A DNA stretch of 64,000 bases. It comes from Lunularia cruciata. Lineage: Eukaryota; Streptophyta; Marchantiopsida; Lunulariales; Lunulariaceae. Of this stretch, positions 36,282-47,974 are shown one piece after another (positions within the stretch are counted from its first letter, which is position 1; the number at the start of each line of letters is the position of its first letter). The notes beneath the pieces are model-generated. The model searched no databases. It saw nothing but the letters and a program-made list of their open reading frames with translations, and was not told the DNA's origin. The stretch is taken from the NCBI GenBank assembly GCA_948567375.1, contig OX419756.1, positions 74,316,552 to 74,380,551 of the forward strand. The letters run 5' to 3'. The translations under genes were made by a program, and so were the position numbers.

Positions 36282-37353
36282 AAAAGGAAGAGGGGTTAGG
36301 AACAAAAGGTTTCAACTTGGAAACATGAAAGACAGGATGGATATGCATGTGGCAAGGCAAGGCAAGTCGATAAGCAACAAGAGAGATAATTTGGGTGACA
36401 TCAAAGGATCCTCTCTAATTAGGGGCAAGTTTATGAACTTGGGTATCAAGTGGGAGAGGGAGGTTACTAGAAGATAGCATGACCTTATCACCGACTTCAA
36501 AGGTGAGATCACGATGATGGTGGTCCGCATATTGTTTTTGACAATTTTGAGCAACAAGGAAGTGAGATTTGGCTTGTTGGAGAGATTGGGATATAATGGT
36601 CAAGAATGTTGAAATATGAGGAACTTGAGATGGAGGGGGAGCAAGAAAAGAATTTGGAACAAGCAAATCTTGGCCAAAATTGAGAAAGAAAGGAGAAAAT
36701 TTGGTGCTTGCCTGTTTGGAATTGTTGTAGGCAAATTTTGTAGCTGCAAGACATTCATCTCAATTGGTATGGTAGACATTGAGAAAGGCATGCAGCATAT
36801 ATCCAATGTACAATTTGCATGTTTGGTTTGTCCATCAGTTTGAGGATGATAGGCCGTGGACAAAGCAAGCTTGGTGCCGAGTATCTAGAAGAGTGCTTGC
36901 CAAAACTTCTTGATAAATCAAGGATCGAGGTCGGAGATGAGTACACATGGCATCCCATGATGTTTGAAGACATTGTTGAAGTAGATTTGCGCTAAGGTTG
37001 GAGCATCCACGATATCATAGGTTGGTGCTAAGTGGATTTGCTTACTAAGCTTATCCACAAACACCATGATGGTTGTGTGTCCTTGCTTTGTCTTAGGCAA
37101 GGAATGTGATGAGATCCAAGCTCACATGCTCCCATCAAGCGGATGGAATGGCAAGTGGTTGAAGGAGTCCACTCAGCTTCTGGTTGCTAGCCTTGTTACA
37201 TTGGCAGCTCTCACACAATCGGACAAATTCTTGAACATCTTGCATCATGTTGGGCACCACCATCGGCGTTGGAGGGTGCCCAAGGTCTTGTCCACACCCA
37301 TGTGACCAGCTATGGGTAAATCATGGGCTTCTTGAAGGTGTACAAGTCAAAGA
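36282..37353 (-). pseudogene. Integrase of layer-2 chromovirus, N-terminal two-thirds
   Basis: Minus-strand pieces match the young element's integrase: LPKTKQGH-like text and a second-Asp region now altered (ISDLDP). A 69-bp or so gap removes part of the GQTERANRTLED segment near 36800. Several frameshifts are present. The chromodomain end is displaced to 30398-30659. Confidence 0.8.
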
Positions 37354-38050
37354 TCACCCTTTGGCTGGAACATAGATCCGGTCCTCATGGAATAGAAGGC
37401 ACTCCTTGATGGAAAAGGTGTTGTACTCCTTGTTACATGTTGTAAGGTGACCATGTACCATTTGGAAGAAGGGATCTTGTTGTAGAGTTGACTGAAACTT
37501 GTTTTGGACCTTGGAGTCAATTGACACCGTTGTAATTGCCGTTGTGATGGGAGGAAGAGACATCAAATCAGGTCATCATGATAAAGCATCAAGGATGACA
37601 TGGAACCAACCTGGTTTGTACTCAAGTTTGATGTCAAACAATTGGAGTTGTTCCTCCCATTGATGATGTCTACTCTTCATGTGTTCCAAGTGTAAGGTCT
37701 GCAACAATGGTTTGTGATCAGATTGCATGATCATTTGTTTCCCCAAGAGGTAATGCTTCCATACCTTGGTGGCATATACCATTGTAAGTTTTTCTTGATC
37801 TTGAGCAAAGTAGTTTCTTTCAACCATATTGAGTTGACAAGACACAAAGGCAATGGGATGTAGTCCATTTGGGAATTCTTGTTGCAACATGGCTCCAATT
37901 GCAAAGTTAAAAGCATCAAAATCAACCACACAAGGTAGTTGAGGATCATATGATTGAAGAATGGGCCTTGAAGACACCATATGTTTCAACTTCTGGAATA
38001 CTTCTTTGTGCTTGGTGGTCCATTGGAAGCTTAAGTCCTTCCTCAAGAGG
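37354..38050 (-). pseudogene. RNase H region of layer-2 chromovirus
   Basis: Open pieces at 37354-37566 and 37576-38157 on the minus strand match the young element's RNase H (VDFDAFNFAIGAMLQQ, FHVILDALS). Stops separate them. Confidence 0.8.
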
Positions 38051-38054
38051 TCAG

Positions 38055-38928
38055 TCAATGGTGTAGCCACATGAGCATAATAATGGATGAACCGTCGGTA
38101 AAAACTGGCCAGTCCATTAAATGCCATACTTTTGTAGCATCCTTTGGAGTAGGCCAATCATTAATTACCTTGATTTTCTCCTCTTCCATCTTGATCCCCT
38201 CCGATGAGATCTTGTGCCAAGAAGGTAACTTCCTTTTGCCAAAAGGCACACTTCAACTTCTTGTAAAATTTCCATTGTCGTAGTCGTCTTAGGACTTTTT
38301 GCACGTGATTCACGTGTTCTGCCTCTATCTTGCTATAGATTAAGATATCATCCAAGAACACCATCATGTACCGATCCAATAGTCCATCCAACACCTGATG
38401 CATCTGATCCATGAAGATTGTTGGAGCATTAGTGAGCCCGAAAGGTAGAACTCTCCACTCAAAATGTCCATACCTTGTGTGAAAGGCCGTCTTTTGCACA
38501 TCATCCCTATCAATGAGGATTTGCCAATAACCACTACAAAGATCCAGCTTGGAAAAGTATCGTGCTCTAGTCAATTGATCAAGCAAGTCATCAATCCGAG
38601 GCAAGGAATATGCATTCGTCACTATTTGCTTATTGAGCCCATGATAATCGATACAAAAATGAAGTCCTCCATCCTTCTTTGGAACAAATAGTATCGGTGC
38701 TCCCCAAGGAGAGGTATTATGTCATATGAAGTCCTTCTCCAACAAATCCGTAAGTGTTATTTGCAATTCCTCCAACTCCTTTGGTGAGAGCCAATAGATT
38801 GGTCTTCTCACTAGAGTACTCCTTGGCAATAACTCAATCTTGAAGGGCATACCATGATCAAAGAGTAATCCCTTTGGCAGATCATCTAGAAACATGTCTA
38901 CAAACTCCTCAACTATCTGATCAACCAT
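38055..38928 (-). pseudogene. Reverse transcriptase of layer-2 chromovirus
   Basis: Pieces at 38722-38928 and 38161-38622 carry [25 protein letters not shown] and the catalytic [10 protein letters not shown], which is intact. Small deletions and stops break the frame. Confidence 0.85.
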
Positions 38929-39189
38929 TACTTGATGAGGCTTTCAGCTCTCCTCAGATTGTCCTTGTGCAATTGGCTTGATCCACACTGCAAAAATAGA
39001 CTTATCTTCCTCCAAAGCTTGCTCTATGGCCGCTTCATTAACAAACTTCCCATCTTGGGGCTCCTCTCTCTTCAAGGCACACTCTATGGCTACCTTCTTG
39101 ACAAACTTCCCATCTTGGGACTGACTATTCTTAGGTGTCTTACTTAGAGGTGCCAAACAACCTAATCAGAAATTCCTACCTTGGTGTTG

Positions 39190-39560
39190 TACTTGAATTT
39201 GTTGTCGGGTCCAATCAAATTGAACCTTATGATGTTCAAGCCAAGGTAGTCCTAGAATGACATCATAGCGTAGAGGTGCCACTACAAACCTCATACACTC
39301 CAAATACTCTTTCCCAATCTTAAAAGTAACAAGATGTGAGGTACAGAATGCAGAACCCTTCTACCATCCGCCATCATCAATCTACTTCCAATCATTGGTT
39401 TGATAAGAATACCCAAATCTTTTGCTACTTGCATAGACATGCAATTCTCTGAACTTCCAAAATCAACCAAAATCCTACAACCTCAATTAGATATTGTACC
39501 TTGCAAGTGAAGCAAACTTGCATAAGTCAAGCCTTCAATCCCATTGGAACTAATCAAGCT
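39190..39560 (-). pseudogene. Protease region of layer-2 chromovirus
   Basis: The minus strand encodes a retropepsin remnant with the same DFG active-site substitution as the young element. A one-base deletion near 39360 and a stop near 39486 break it. Confidence 0.7.
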
Positions 39561-39570
39561 CCCAATAGGT

Positions 39571-39775
39571 GGCTCAAAATCTCCTATTGGGATTCTTTGT
39601 TTCCCTGATCATTCTATTCCACAAACTCTATCTGGGTAATTTGTCGAGGTTGCCCATTCCTAAGTGGACATTCAACAATGTGATGTCCAACTTGGCAACA
39701 ATAAAAAACAACCTCCATTTTGTCACAATCTTTCTCTATTTGTTATACCAAGTGGATCTCTATTGGATAGCAGAT
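39571..39775 (-). pseudogene. gag remnant (zinc knuckle only) of layer-2 chromovirus
   Basis: Only the last part of gag is left. It joins near 39770 to leader sequence (GGTAATATCTGGACATG) that in the young element lies about 870 bp further upstream on the minus strand. Nearly all of gag is therefore deleted. Confidence 0.75.
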
Positions 39776-39873
39776 GCTTGGGTAATATCTGGACATGAAA
39801 ATCCCAATGGTTTGGCGGTCATGGATTCGGTGGTCCATAAATTCCATCCATCCCATTCCTGCTTTGATACCAA

Positions 39874-40286
39874 TGTAAAAGACCAAGACCGAGGAGAGAA
39901 ATAGGAGAATGGAAAGTTCACATTAAGACACTTGAATGAATGAAAACTCCGAATGCCTAGCATGAGCTTTGGCTTTGGTATTTATAAGTAGCATACAAGG
40001 CCTTTGAGAAGCTTCTCAAGAAGCTTCCTCGAGCTGCTTTTTTAGAGTGCAAACCAAGTTAACCAAGAAGTTTCTCAAGAAGCTTCCTTCTAGAAATTGC
40101 CTACTTGGTGTGCAAGCTAAGCTAGTTGGAAGCTTCTAGAAGCTACTTACTTGAGGTGCAAGCTAAGCTAGCACGGAAGCTTCCCAAGAAGTTTCCGAGA
40201 TACTTCTAGAATATTCTAGGCTAATTTGTCTTATTTGCTACTTTGTTAGCCCTACTAAGTTCATTGCTAAACTCCATATTGTTACA
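39874..40286 (-). repeat. 5' LTR of layer-2 chromovirus
   Basis: 413 bp, TGTAAAAGACC to TTGTTACA, followed by AGTAG at 40287-40291. Perfect heat-shock-type sites lie at 40129-40141 (GAAgcTTCtaGAA) and 40204-40216 (TTCtaGAAtaTTC). Confidence 0.9.
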
Positions 40287-40291
40287 AGTAG

Positions 40292-40554
40292 GTGGCTTCT
40301 AGAATGAAACTTGTTGAGAAGCTTCTTGACTAGCATAACTTGCACGCCAATAGACAACTTCTAAAAGGAAGCTTCTCGATTAGCTTAGCTTGCACTTTAA
40401 GAAGATAGTTTTTAGTAAGTTTCTTGAGAAGCTTTTCAAGAGCCTTGTTTGTTCATTATAAATACCAAAGCTCATGCTAGGCATTTGGAGTTTCATACAT
40501 TCAAGAGTTCCTACGTGATCTTCTATTATTCTATTCTTTCCTTGGTTTTTCACA
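40292..40554 (+). repeat. 5' LTR of layer-1 chromovirus, second part
   Basis: Continues 29834-30043 after removal of the layer-2 insert. It carries TATAAATACC near 40457 and ends TTTTTCACA at 40554, directly before the primer-site remnant. Confidence 0.85.
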
Positions 40555-40644
40555 TTGGTTTCAAAGCAAGAATGAGATGGATGGAAATTATGGATCACCA
40601 AATCTATTTCTCCAAAACCATTGGGACTTTTGTGTCCATGTACT

Positions 40645-41385
40645 TGTAATGCTTTGAGGACAAGAGAAGAGAGAAAACACAGATTTCACACTCAATCATC
40701 TGATGCCCCAAAGGAGCACATTCTCTTTATTATAAAGACAAAGAGGATCTCCTCCGAGGAAGCTCCACCATAGGATTAGGCACATAGATAGGTGACATGT
40801 CAGCAAGCTCCACCCTTGGATTACCCACTTGGATGGGTGATATGTTGGCCCTGGTCCTATCTGGTTAGTAAAACAAGCTTTGACAGGAAGGAATCTTCTA
40901 TAGAATCTTCTTGTAGGAATCTCAAAATCACATGGATAAGGTACCATTGGAAAGCTCTCAACAAGACAAAGCAGGGAGAAGGGAAGGCTAGCCTTTCCTT
41001 TGTTTGGGGGGGGGCAATCTGTACATTTTCAAGGCTTAATTTATCTGTTTAGGCTTCCAAAATTATCTTCAAAGATTTCAGGCATATTTTGGTTCTTACT
41101 CTATTAGTAGAAGTCCCCTTTTGGTGATACTTCTTTCTGATCTATTTAGTACATCATGTGTAACATCCTTCCAAATATTATCAAACCAATTCTCACTTTT
41201 AAATCATATGTCTAGCTATTGGTTCTAAGGTTTTCAAGTCTATTTCAATTTTTGCCCTATTTTTAGAAGTACTCTTTTGGTGATATTTCCATCTCATCTA
41301 TTTTTTCCATCATGTATAACATCATTCCAGATGTTACCAAACTAAATTTCACATCAAGATCATATGGCTAGCTCTTGATATTACA
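40645..41385 (-). mobile_element. Solo LTR, family X, copy 3, inverted
   Basis: 741 bp, the reverse complement of the LTRs at 24564 and 27573. Ends are TGTAATGC and GATATTACA. It sits in the leader of the layer-1 chromovirus: DNA before it (GGGACTTTTGTGTCC) and after it (ATATTACCCAAGC) is contiguous in the young element. The flanking five bases GTACT and ATATT match at three of five. The C tract is 9 long here (41006-41014, as G). Confidence 0.83.
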
Positions 41386-41565
41386 ATATTACCCAAGCAT
41401 CATTTTGTATAGTTCATCATCTCACACTTTTTGCAAAATACAAAATGCAATTACCTTGTCCGATGAACCGTTGATAATTTTGATTGTAACTTACAAAGAA
41501 TGGTAGACATGTTGCATCTACATGTTCACTTAGATAATTATAGATAGTTTAATAGAGTAGTAGCC

Positions 41566-42368
41566 ATGGCGACAATGCCCAAAGTTACCATCGCTATATA
41601 GCAACAAATCAAGCATCTTACTTGACATCCTACACCATCAATGACAAGAGCATGTAGAAAGAGAACCATTTCTAGAAAGAGAAGAGCAAAACCAATTTCT
41701 AAAGCCTAAGGTATTTGAAGGTAAGAATCTCTTGAGCATAGTGGAGAACTTTGTATTTGATTGTAAATATTATTTTGAAAAAACAAATATTCAAGATGAA
41801 AAAATACATATTCTCCTGGCTTTGGGCCAAATGGATGGAGTGGCAAAAATGTGGTGGTGATTCTAAGTAGAGCAAGCTAAACTATAGTTTGTTGCACCAA
41901 TCTTGACATGGGAAGAATTCAAGAGTACAATAATTGGGAGATTCCAAGCTATAAATATTATATGAGATAGATTAATAGAATTGAAGTAGATTAATTCTAT
42001 GAGAAGCTACATCACTCAATTCCATAACACCGTAATGTAAATTCTAAAAATACTAGAAGGTGAAGCTTTGAGTCAATTTGTGAGGGTTTTGAAGTAACTC
42101 ACCAAATTGGAAGTGACCATGCGGGAGGCCAAACAATGGAAGAACCAATGCAATTGGATGAGCACCTTGATTATTTAATTATGACAACTTGGTCTCGACT
42201 TTGACCTTCATAGAACTTGCCAGCATGTTCTATACATGTGGAAGAGCTGGCACCAATGGAGATTGATGCCATCCAATAGAGACCATTTGGAATTACAAAT
42301 AGAGAAAGATTAGGACAAATGGTGGTTGCTTTTACAATCACCAAATTGGACATTGTATTGTTGAATGT
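41566..42368 (+). pseudogene. gag of layer-1 chromovirus
   Basis: Matches gag of the young element from its start codon (41566, ATGGCGACAATGCCC) to the zinc-knuckle region, with many stops and indels. It is cut by the solo LTR at 42369 and resumes at 42803. Confidence 0.75.
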
Positions 42369-42797
42369 TGTAACAATATGGAGCTTACCAATGAGTTAGT
42401 CTTGACTAACAAAGTAGTAAATAGGCCAAATTAGCTAAGAATATTCTCAAAAAATCTAGGAAGCTACTTGATACCTTCCAAAGTATTGGGTAATGTGTAT
42501 ACCAAGGAGGAAGCTTCATGGAGAGTTTCCTAGCTAGCTTAGCTTGCACACCAAGTAGGTGGTTTCTAGAAGGAAGCTTATTGGCTAGTTTAGCTTGCAT
42601 GCCAAGTTGGCGGCTTCTAGGAAGAAGCTTCTAGATTAACTTGACTTGCATTCAAAGAAAGTGGCTAAGGGCCTTGTAAGTTCCTTATAAATACCATAGC
42701 TCAAGCTCATGCTAGGCATTTGGAGTTTTCTCTCATTCAAGTGTCCCAATGTGAGCTTCCTTTCTTGTATTTCTCTCTTCAATCTTGGTCTTTTACA
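42369..42797 (+). mobile_element. Solo LTR of the chromovirus family inside gag
   Basis: 429 bp, TGTAACAATATGG to GGTCTTTTACA. Flanks AATGT (42364-42368) and AAAGT (42798-42802) are a 4-of-5 target duplication. The gag text on either side is contiguous in the young element. TATAAATA lies at 42686-42693. Confidence 0.88.
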
Positions 42798-42911
42798 AAA
42801 GTCCACTCAAGAATGGGTGATTTGACGAATCACCCAAATAGAGTTTATGGAGTGTGATGATCAGAGAAACAAAGAATCCCAATAGGAGAGTTTGAGTCAT
42901 CTATTAAGAAC

Positions 42912-43346
42912 TTGATTAGTTCCAATAAGATTGAAAGCTTGACCTATGCAAGTTTACTTTACTTGCAAGGTATGATATCTGATTGTGATTATAAAATTTT
43001 GGTTAATTCTAGAAATTTAGAAACTTACTTATCCACACAATTAATAAAAGAATTAAGTTTTCCTACCAGTTTCTACCATTGGCCAACATCAATGGCCAAT
43101 GGTAGAAAGGTTTCTATATCCCATACCTCACATCTTGTTATATTCAAGATTAAAAAGAAGTATTTTGAGTGTATGAGGATTGTAGTGACACCTCTACACT
43201 ATGATATCATTCTAGGTTTGTCTTGGCTTAAAATCATAAGTTTCAATTTGATTAGACCCAACAATAAATTTGAGTACAATACCATGGTAAAAATTACAAA
43301 TTATGTTGTCTGGCACCTTTTAGTAAGACACCTAAAGAATAGTTAG
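42912..43346 (+). pseudogene. Protease region of layer-1 chromovirus
   Basis: A 144-codon frame retaining YDIILGLSWL. The active site has decayed to NSR where the ancestor would read DSG. Confidence 0.75.
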
Positions 43347-43439
43347 TTCAAAGATGAGAATTTTGTCAATAAAATAGCTATAGAGCAAGCTTTAGAGGAA
43401 GATATTCATATTTTTTACGATGTGAATTAAATAGATTGC

Positions 43440-44400
43440 ACATGGAGAATTAGATGAGGGCCAAAAGTCTTATCAAGTAGTGGTTGATCAAATAGTTTAG
43501 GAGTTTGTAGATTGTTTGTGGATTTGCCAAAGGGATTACACTCTGATCATGGTATGTCCTTCAAGATTAAGTTGTTGTCAAGAAATACTCCAATGAGTAG
43601 ACCAATCTATTGTCTCTCACCAAAGGAGTTGCAAGAGCTTCAAAGAACACTAACAGAGTTGTTGGAAAGGATTCCATACAACATAAAACATCTCCTTGTA
43701 AAGCACCAATACTATTTGTCCCAAAGGAGGGAAGACTTTGCTTCTATATTGATTACCATGGCCTCACTAAAGAAACAATGAAGAATGCATTTCCCTTGCC
43801 TTGAGTTGATGATTTGCTAGAATCAATTGTGTGGAGTATGATACTTCTCAAAGTTGGTTCTCCAAAGCCATTATTGGCACATTTCCATTGATTATATGCA
43901 AAAGATTACCTTTCTCACAAGGTATAGGAATTTTGAATGGAGAGTTATACCTTTCAGACTCACTAATGCTCCAATAGTCTTCATGGATCAAATGCATTGG
44001 GTGTTGGATGGTTTATTGGATCAGTACATGGTGGTATTCTAGGATAATATTTTAATCTATAGCAAGATGGAGGTAGAACACAAAAATCACATGCAAGAAG
44101 TACTAAGATGACTATATCAATGAAAGTTTTACTACAAGAAGTCAAAGTGTACCTTTTGGTAGATGGAAGTTACCTTTTTGGGTCATAAGGTCTCATTGAA
44201 GGAGATCAAGATGGAAGAAGAGAAAATCAAGGCCATTCTTGATTGGCCTACTTTGAAGGATATCATAAAAGTGTGAGCATTTAATAGATTGGCAAGTTTT
44301 TACCAATGGTGTATCCACTTTTATGCTCATGTGGCTACACCATTGATTGATCTCTTGGGGAAGACCACAAGCTTTCAATGGACCACCAAGTATGAAGATG
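43440..44400 (+). pseudogene. Reverse transcriptase of layer-1 chromovirus
   Basis: Open pieces at 43512-43781, 43610-43804 and 43854-44042 carry LSPKELQELQRTLTELLER, RYRNFEWRVIPFRLTNAP and a ruined catalytic box (F, stop, DN in place of FLDD). Confidence 0.82.
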
Positions 44401-45000
44401 CATTCTAAAAGATGAAATATATGGTGTCCTCAAGACCCATTCTTCAACCATATGATCCTCAACTACCTTGTGTGGTTGATTTCAATGCTTTGTTGTAGTA
44501 AGAGTTTCTAGATGGGTTACATCCCATTGCTTTTGCATCTTGTTGACTAAATTCCACAAAAGGAATTATTATTTGAAATCAAGAACAACTAGCAATAGTA
44601 TATGCAACCAAGGTATGGAGGCATTATCTTTTGGGGAAACAAGTGATCATGCAAACCAATCATAAACCCTTGTTATAGACATTACATTTGGAGCACATAA
44701 AGAGTCCACATCATCATTGGGAAGAAAAAAATACAGTTGTTTGAAGTCAAACTTGAGTACAAAACTGGTAGGTTCCATGTCATCCTTAATGCCCTATCAT
44801 GATAAACTGATTTGAAGACTCTTACTCTCATCACAAATGGCAAAATCTCAATTGACTCAAAAGTCCAAATTGAGTTTAGAATCACTTTACAACAAGACCC
44901 TTCTTTCATATGGTACAAGATTATCTTATAGCACACAACAAGGAATAAAACACCTTCTCCTTCAAGGAAGACACTCTCTTCTATGAGAACATGATCTATG
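44401..45000 (+). pseudogene. RNase H region of layer-1 chromovirus
   Basis: Plus-strand DNA matches the young element's RNase H (SSRPILQPYDPQLP, VYATKVWRHYLLGKQ patches), with a deletion after VDFNA and many stops. Confidence 0.75.
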
Positions 45001-46320
45001 TTCCAATCAAGGGTGATCTACAACTTGTGTGCTTGCAAGAAGCCCATGACTTAAAAAGACATGGTCACATGGTTATGGACAAGACCTTGGGTACCCCACA
45101 ACACCAATGGTGGTAGCCCAACATATCACAAAATTTTCAAGAGTTTGTCCAATCTTGTGAGAGCTACCAATGCAACAAGGCCAATAACCAAAAAATGAGT
45201 GGACTTCTTCAACCATTTCCTATCCCATCTACTCAATGGGAACATGTGAGCTTAGATCTCATCACACCTTGCCCAAGACAAAATAAGATCACACTACAAT
45301 CATGGTTTTTGTTAATAAACTTAGTAAGAAAATCCATTTGGCACCAACCTTTGACATAGTGGATGCCTCAACATTGGCCTAGATCTACTTTGACAATGTT
45401 TTCAAGCATCATGGGATGCCTCGTGTACTCATCTCCAACCATGATCCTCAATTCATCAAAAAAAATTGGCAAGTATTCTTCCAACTACTTGGCACCAAGT
45501 TTGCTTTGTCCATGGCCTACCATCCTCAAATTGATGGACAAGCTAAATGTGAAAATTACACCTTCAAGAATATGCTTTGTGTCTTTGTTAATGTTCACTA
45601 TACCAATTGGGATAAATGTCTTGCGGTTGTTGAGTTTACCTACAATAACTCCAAGCATGCAAGCACCAAATATTCCCTTTTCTTCTCTAATTTTGGCCAA
45701 GATCCACTTGTTCCAAATTCCCTTCTTGCTCCTCTTCCGTCTCATATCTTTCATACTTCCAACTTCTTGACCACAATTATTCCAATACAACAACAAAAAA
45801 TTTCATCTCCTTGTTGCTCAAAATCATCAAAAATAGTACATAAGCTAACATCATCATGACCTTACCTTTCAACTTGGTGATAAGGTCATGCTTTCTTCTA
45901 GTAACCTACCTCTTCCACTTGATACCCAAGTTTGTAAACTTGATCCTAATTGGATAGGTCCATTTGATATCACCCAAACCATTTCTCTTGTTGCTTATAG
46001 ACTTGCCTTGCATTGTCATGCAAATCCATCTTATCTTTCATGTTTCCAAGTTGGAATGCTTTGTTTCTAATCCATCTTCCTTTTCTTCTCATGTTTAACT
46101 TCCTTCTCTTGTCGTCCTTAATAATGATCATGAGGAGTATGAAGTTGATTGTATCCTTGCAAGTTGCCACATTCAACATGGCCGCCAACAATACCAAGTA
46201 CAAAGTCCTTTGGAAAGGGTATCCTCTTCATGATGCAATTTGGGAGTCTCTTTCTCATCTCCACAATACAAACAACCATCCAAGAGTTTGAAGCTTCCAT
46301 GGCGACGAGGACATCACCAA
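45001..46320 (+). pseudogene. Integrase and chromodomain of layer-1 chromovirus
   Basis: A 147-codon frame at 45416-45859 (PRVLISNHDPQFIKKNWQ, then the third catalytic position reading CEN, so Glu is displaced) and later pieces (LDPNWIGPFDITQ). The chromodomain core is YKVLWKGYPLHDAIWESLSH at about 46199-46258. Confidence 0.82.
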
Positions 46321-46337
46321 CTAGTTGTGGGGGAATA

Positions 46338-46749
46338 TGTAACAATATGGAGTTTAAAAATGAGTTAATCAACACTAACAAAGTAGCAAATAGGCTAAAT
46401 TAGCCAAGAATTATAAGAATATTCTAGAAGCATCTAAGAAGCTACTTTGTAACTTCCAAATATTGGGTAATGTGTATGTCAAGTGGTGACTTCTAGGAAG
46501 AAGCTCATTGGGAAGCTTCCTAACTAGCTTAGCTTGCATGCCAAGTAGCCAACTTCTAAAAGAAATCTTCTTGAGAAGCTTTAGCTTAGCTTGCACTCTA
46601 AGAAGGCAGCTTTTAGAAGCTTCTCAAGAGCCTTGTAAGTTCTTTATAAATACCAAATCCCAAGCTCATGCTAGGCATTTGGAGTTTCCCTCATTTGAGA
46701 ATCCCAATGTGATCTTCTATTCTCTTATTTCTCTCCTCGGTCTTTTACA
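46338..46749 (+). repeat. 3' LTR of layer-1 chromovirus
   Basis: TGTAACAATATGG to GGTCTTTTACA. A perfect heat-shock-type site GAAtaTTCtaGAA lies at 46417-46429 and TATAAATA at 46645-46652, matching the layout in the younger copies. Confidence 0.88.
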
Positions 46750-46754
46750 TGTAG

Positions 46755-47400
46755 GGAAGTAATGTGCTACAAAGAGTGGCCATTCTACCTTGTTTAGCAA
46801 CCTCATCCCAATATAAAAGTGGAAGATGAATGGAGAGAGAAAAGTGTTTCCTCTATGTTTCTACAATTTCTTTGTTAATTCTTGGGCATGATGATAAAAT
46901 ATCTTTGTCCAGTCCATGGGTCTACCTTCATGCAACAATTAGAATAAGGTGGCCTGGCCATTGTTGACATAAGTTGTCCTTGTTAATTTGAAGAGCTTCA
47001 TGAGCAAGGTCACCACAGCATGCTTGGTAGGATCATTATACCCATTCACCTTCCAACCATTTCCTATCTTGGCATTACCTACTGAGGCTTTGAATTTCCT
47101 TGTCATCTCTTCCATTGGTCGAGGTCACTCCTAGTCAAGGTACATTGCTCCAAGCATAGAGTCAGACCCAAGAACCTTTTGCCAATGCTCTTCCATCCAA
47201 GCAAGCATGTTACCATGCAGATCGATGAAGTATGGATTCTTCTCTTCTTTAATCTCTAACACCATTGGGAGATAAGTAATATCCCAAATCCACAACAAGA
47301 CTTGCAGATGCTTGGAATTTAGGTACTCCGTGTAGCAATAATGTGCCCCTTTCTCCACTCTTGAAGAATGTAAGGTAATTGCGACTAAAGCATTCTTCTT
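46755..47400 (-). pseudogene. Extra ORF of an old retroelement, minus strand, first part
   Basis: A 75-codon open piece at 47358-47131 is followed by further patches in other frames (KIGNGWKVNGYNDPTKHAVV, TYVNNGQATLF, NTFLSPFIFHFYIGMRLL). The text looks like a real but decayed protein lying downstream of the integrase relic at 47975-48560. It is truncated by the chromovirus at 46749, and a charged coiled-coil part resumes at 29833. I do not recognise the family with certainty. Confidence 0.5.
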
Positions 47401-47974
47401 CTTTGGAGAAATCTTGTTACCTAGCTATTCAAGTTCTAATTCACTCAATTGCCTTTGCACTCTCTTGCTCCCAATGACCCACTCACAATCTCTTGTGCTA
47501 AACCTCAGGGCTTAAGACTCTATCCAATGAGATCACTTAATGCATCTCAATGAATTGCCTTGTGAATCTTGGAGATGACACGAATTGAATTGATTGAAAC
47601 TTATCTTCTCCCAAGATGAGATGTTTATACTTTTTAAATTGGCCCATTTTGGATTTTCAGCGGTTAGTGGTGGGTGGCACATCAGTTGTTCCCACATGTG
47701 TAAAGTGGTACAAGGACTAATGATGACCAAAACCAGTTCTTCCTCCTACGTGGTAGCAATTGCTTGCGGGAAGTCAAACCACTGAAGATTGATTGGCGAA
47801 ATGTTGACATGGCAACCCGTACCCATGATCATGATAGTGTGCATGGTATTGTGGTTGGGACCATCCCACTCCAATTATATCTTCTCTTAGTACTGATTGC
47901 ATGCTTAGTATTTTCTTGAGCTATTGGAGTACAAGCCTTAAGTCATACTTACTAACATTATTCTTATCTGGGTA
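47401..47974 (-). other. Spacer between integrase relic and extra ORF
   Basis: No coding pattern I can support. It is probably the untranslated or decayed region of the same old element. Confidence 0.35.

Larger units (their letters stand above)
30044..40286 (-). mobile_element. Layer-2 Ty3/gypsy chromovirus, gag-deleted, minus strand
   Basis: Its LTRs are 30044-30397 and 39874-40286, with a perfect target duplication AGTAG (30039-30043 and 40287-40291). The body is split by the younger element at 30660-36281. Without that it is about 4.6 kb. Pol-derived protease, reverse transcriptase, RNase H, integrase and chromodomain remain with many stops. Most of gag is deleted: the zinc-knuckle segment joins directly to leader sequence near 39770. 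Confidence 0.88.
29834..46749 (+). mobile_element. Outer Ty3/gypsy chromovirus (layer 1), interrupted by three later insertions
   Basis: The 5' LTR is 29834-30043 plus 40292-40554, and the 3' LTR is 46338-46749. After removing the inserts at 30044-40286 (with its AGTAG duplication), 40645-41385 and 42369-42797, the parts run in order: LTR, primer site (TTGGTTTCAAAGC at 40555), leader, gag, protease, reverse transcriptase, RNase H, integrase, chromodomain, polypurine tract (GTGGGGGAATA before 46338), LTR. All frames are damaged. No matching 5-bp duplication is seen at its outer ends (CCTAA against TGTAG). It is the oldest chromovirus here, because the others sit inside it. Confidence 0.85.

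Noticed and set aside
40292-40644. A separate fourth chromovirus fragment
   Set aside because: The LTR piece and leader join perfectly to 29834-30043 and to 41386 onward once the inserts are removed, so it belongs to the layer-1 element.
29834-46754. Target-site duplication for the layer-1 chromovirus
   Set aside because: The five bases outside its LTRs (CCTAA and TGTAG) do not match, so none is claimed.
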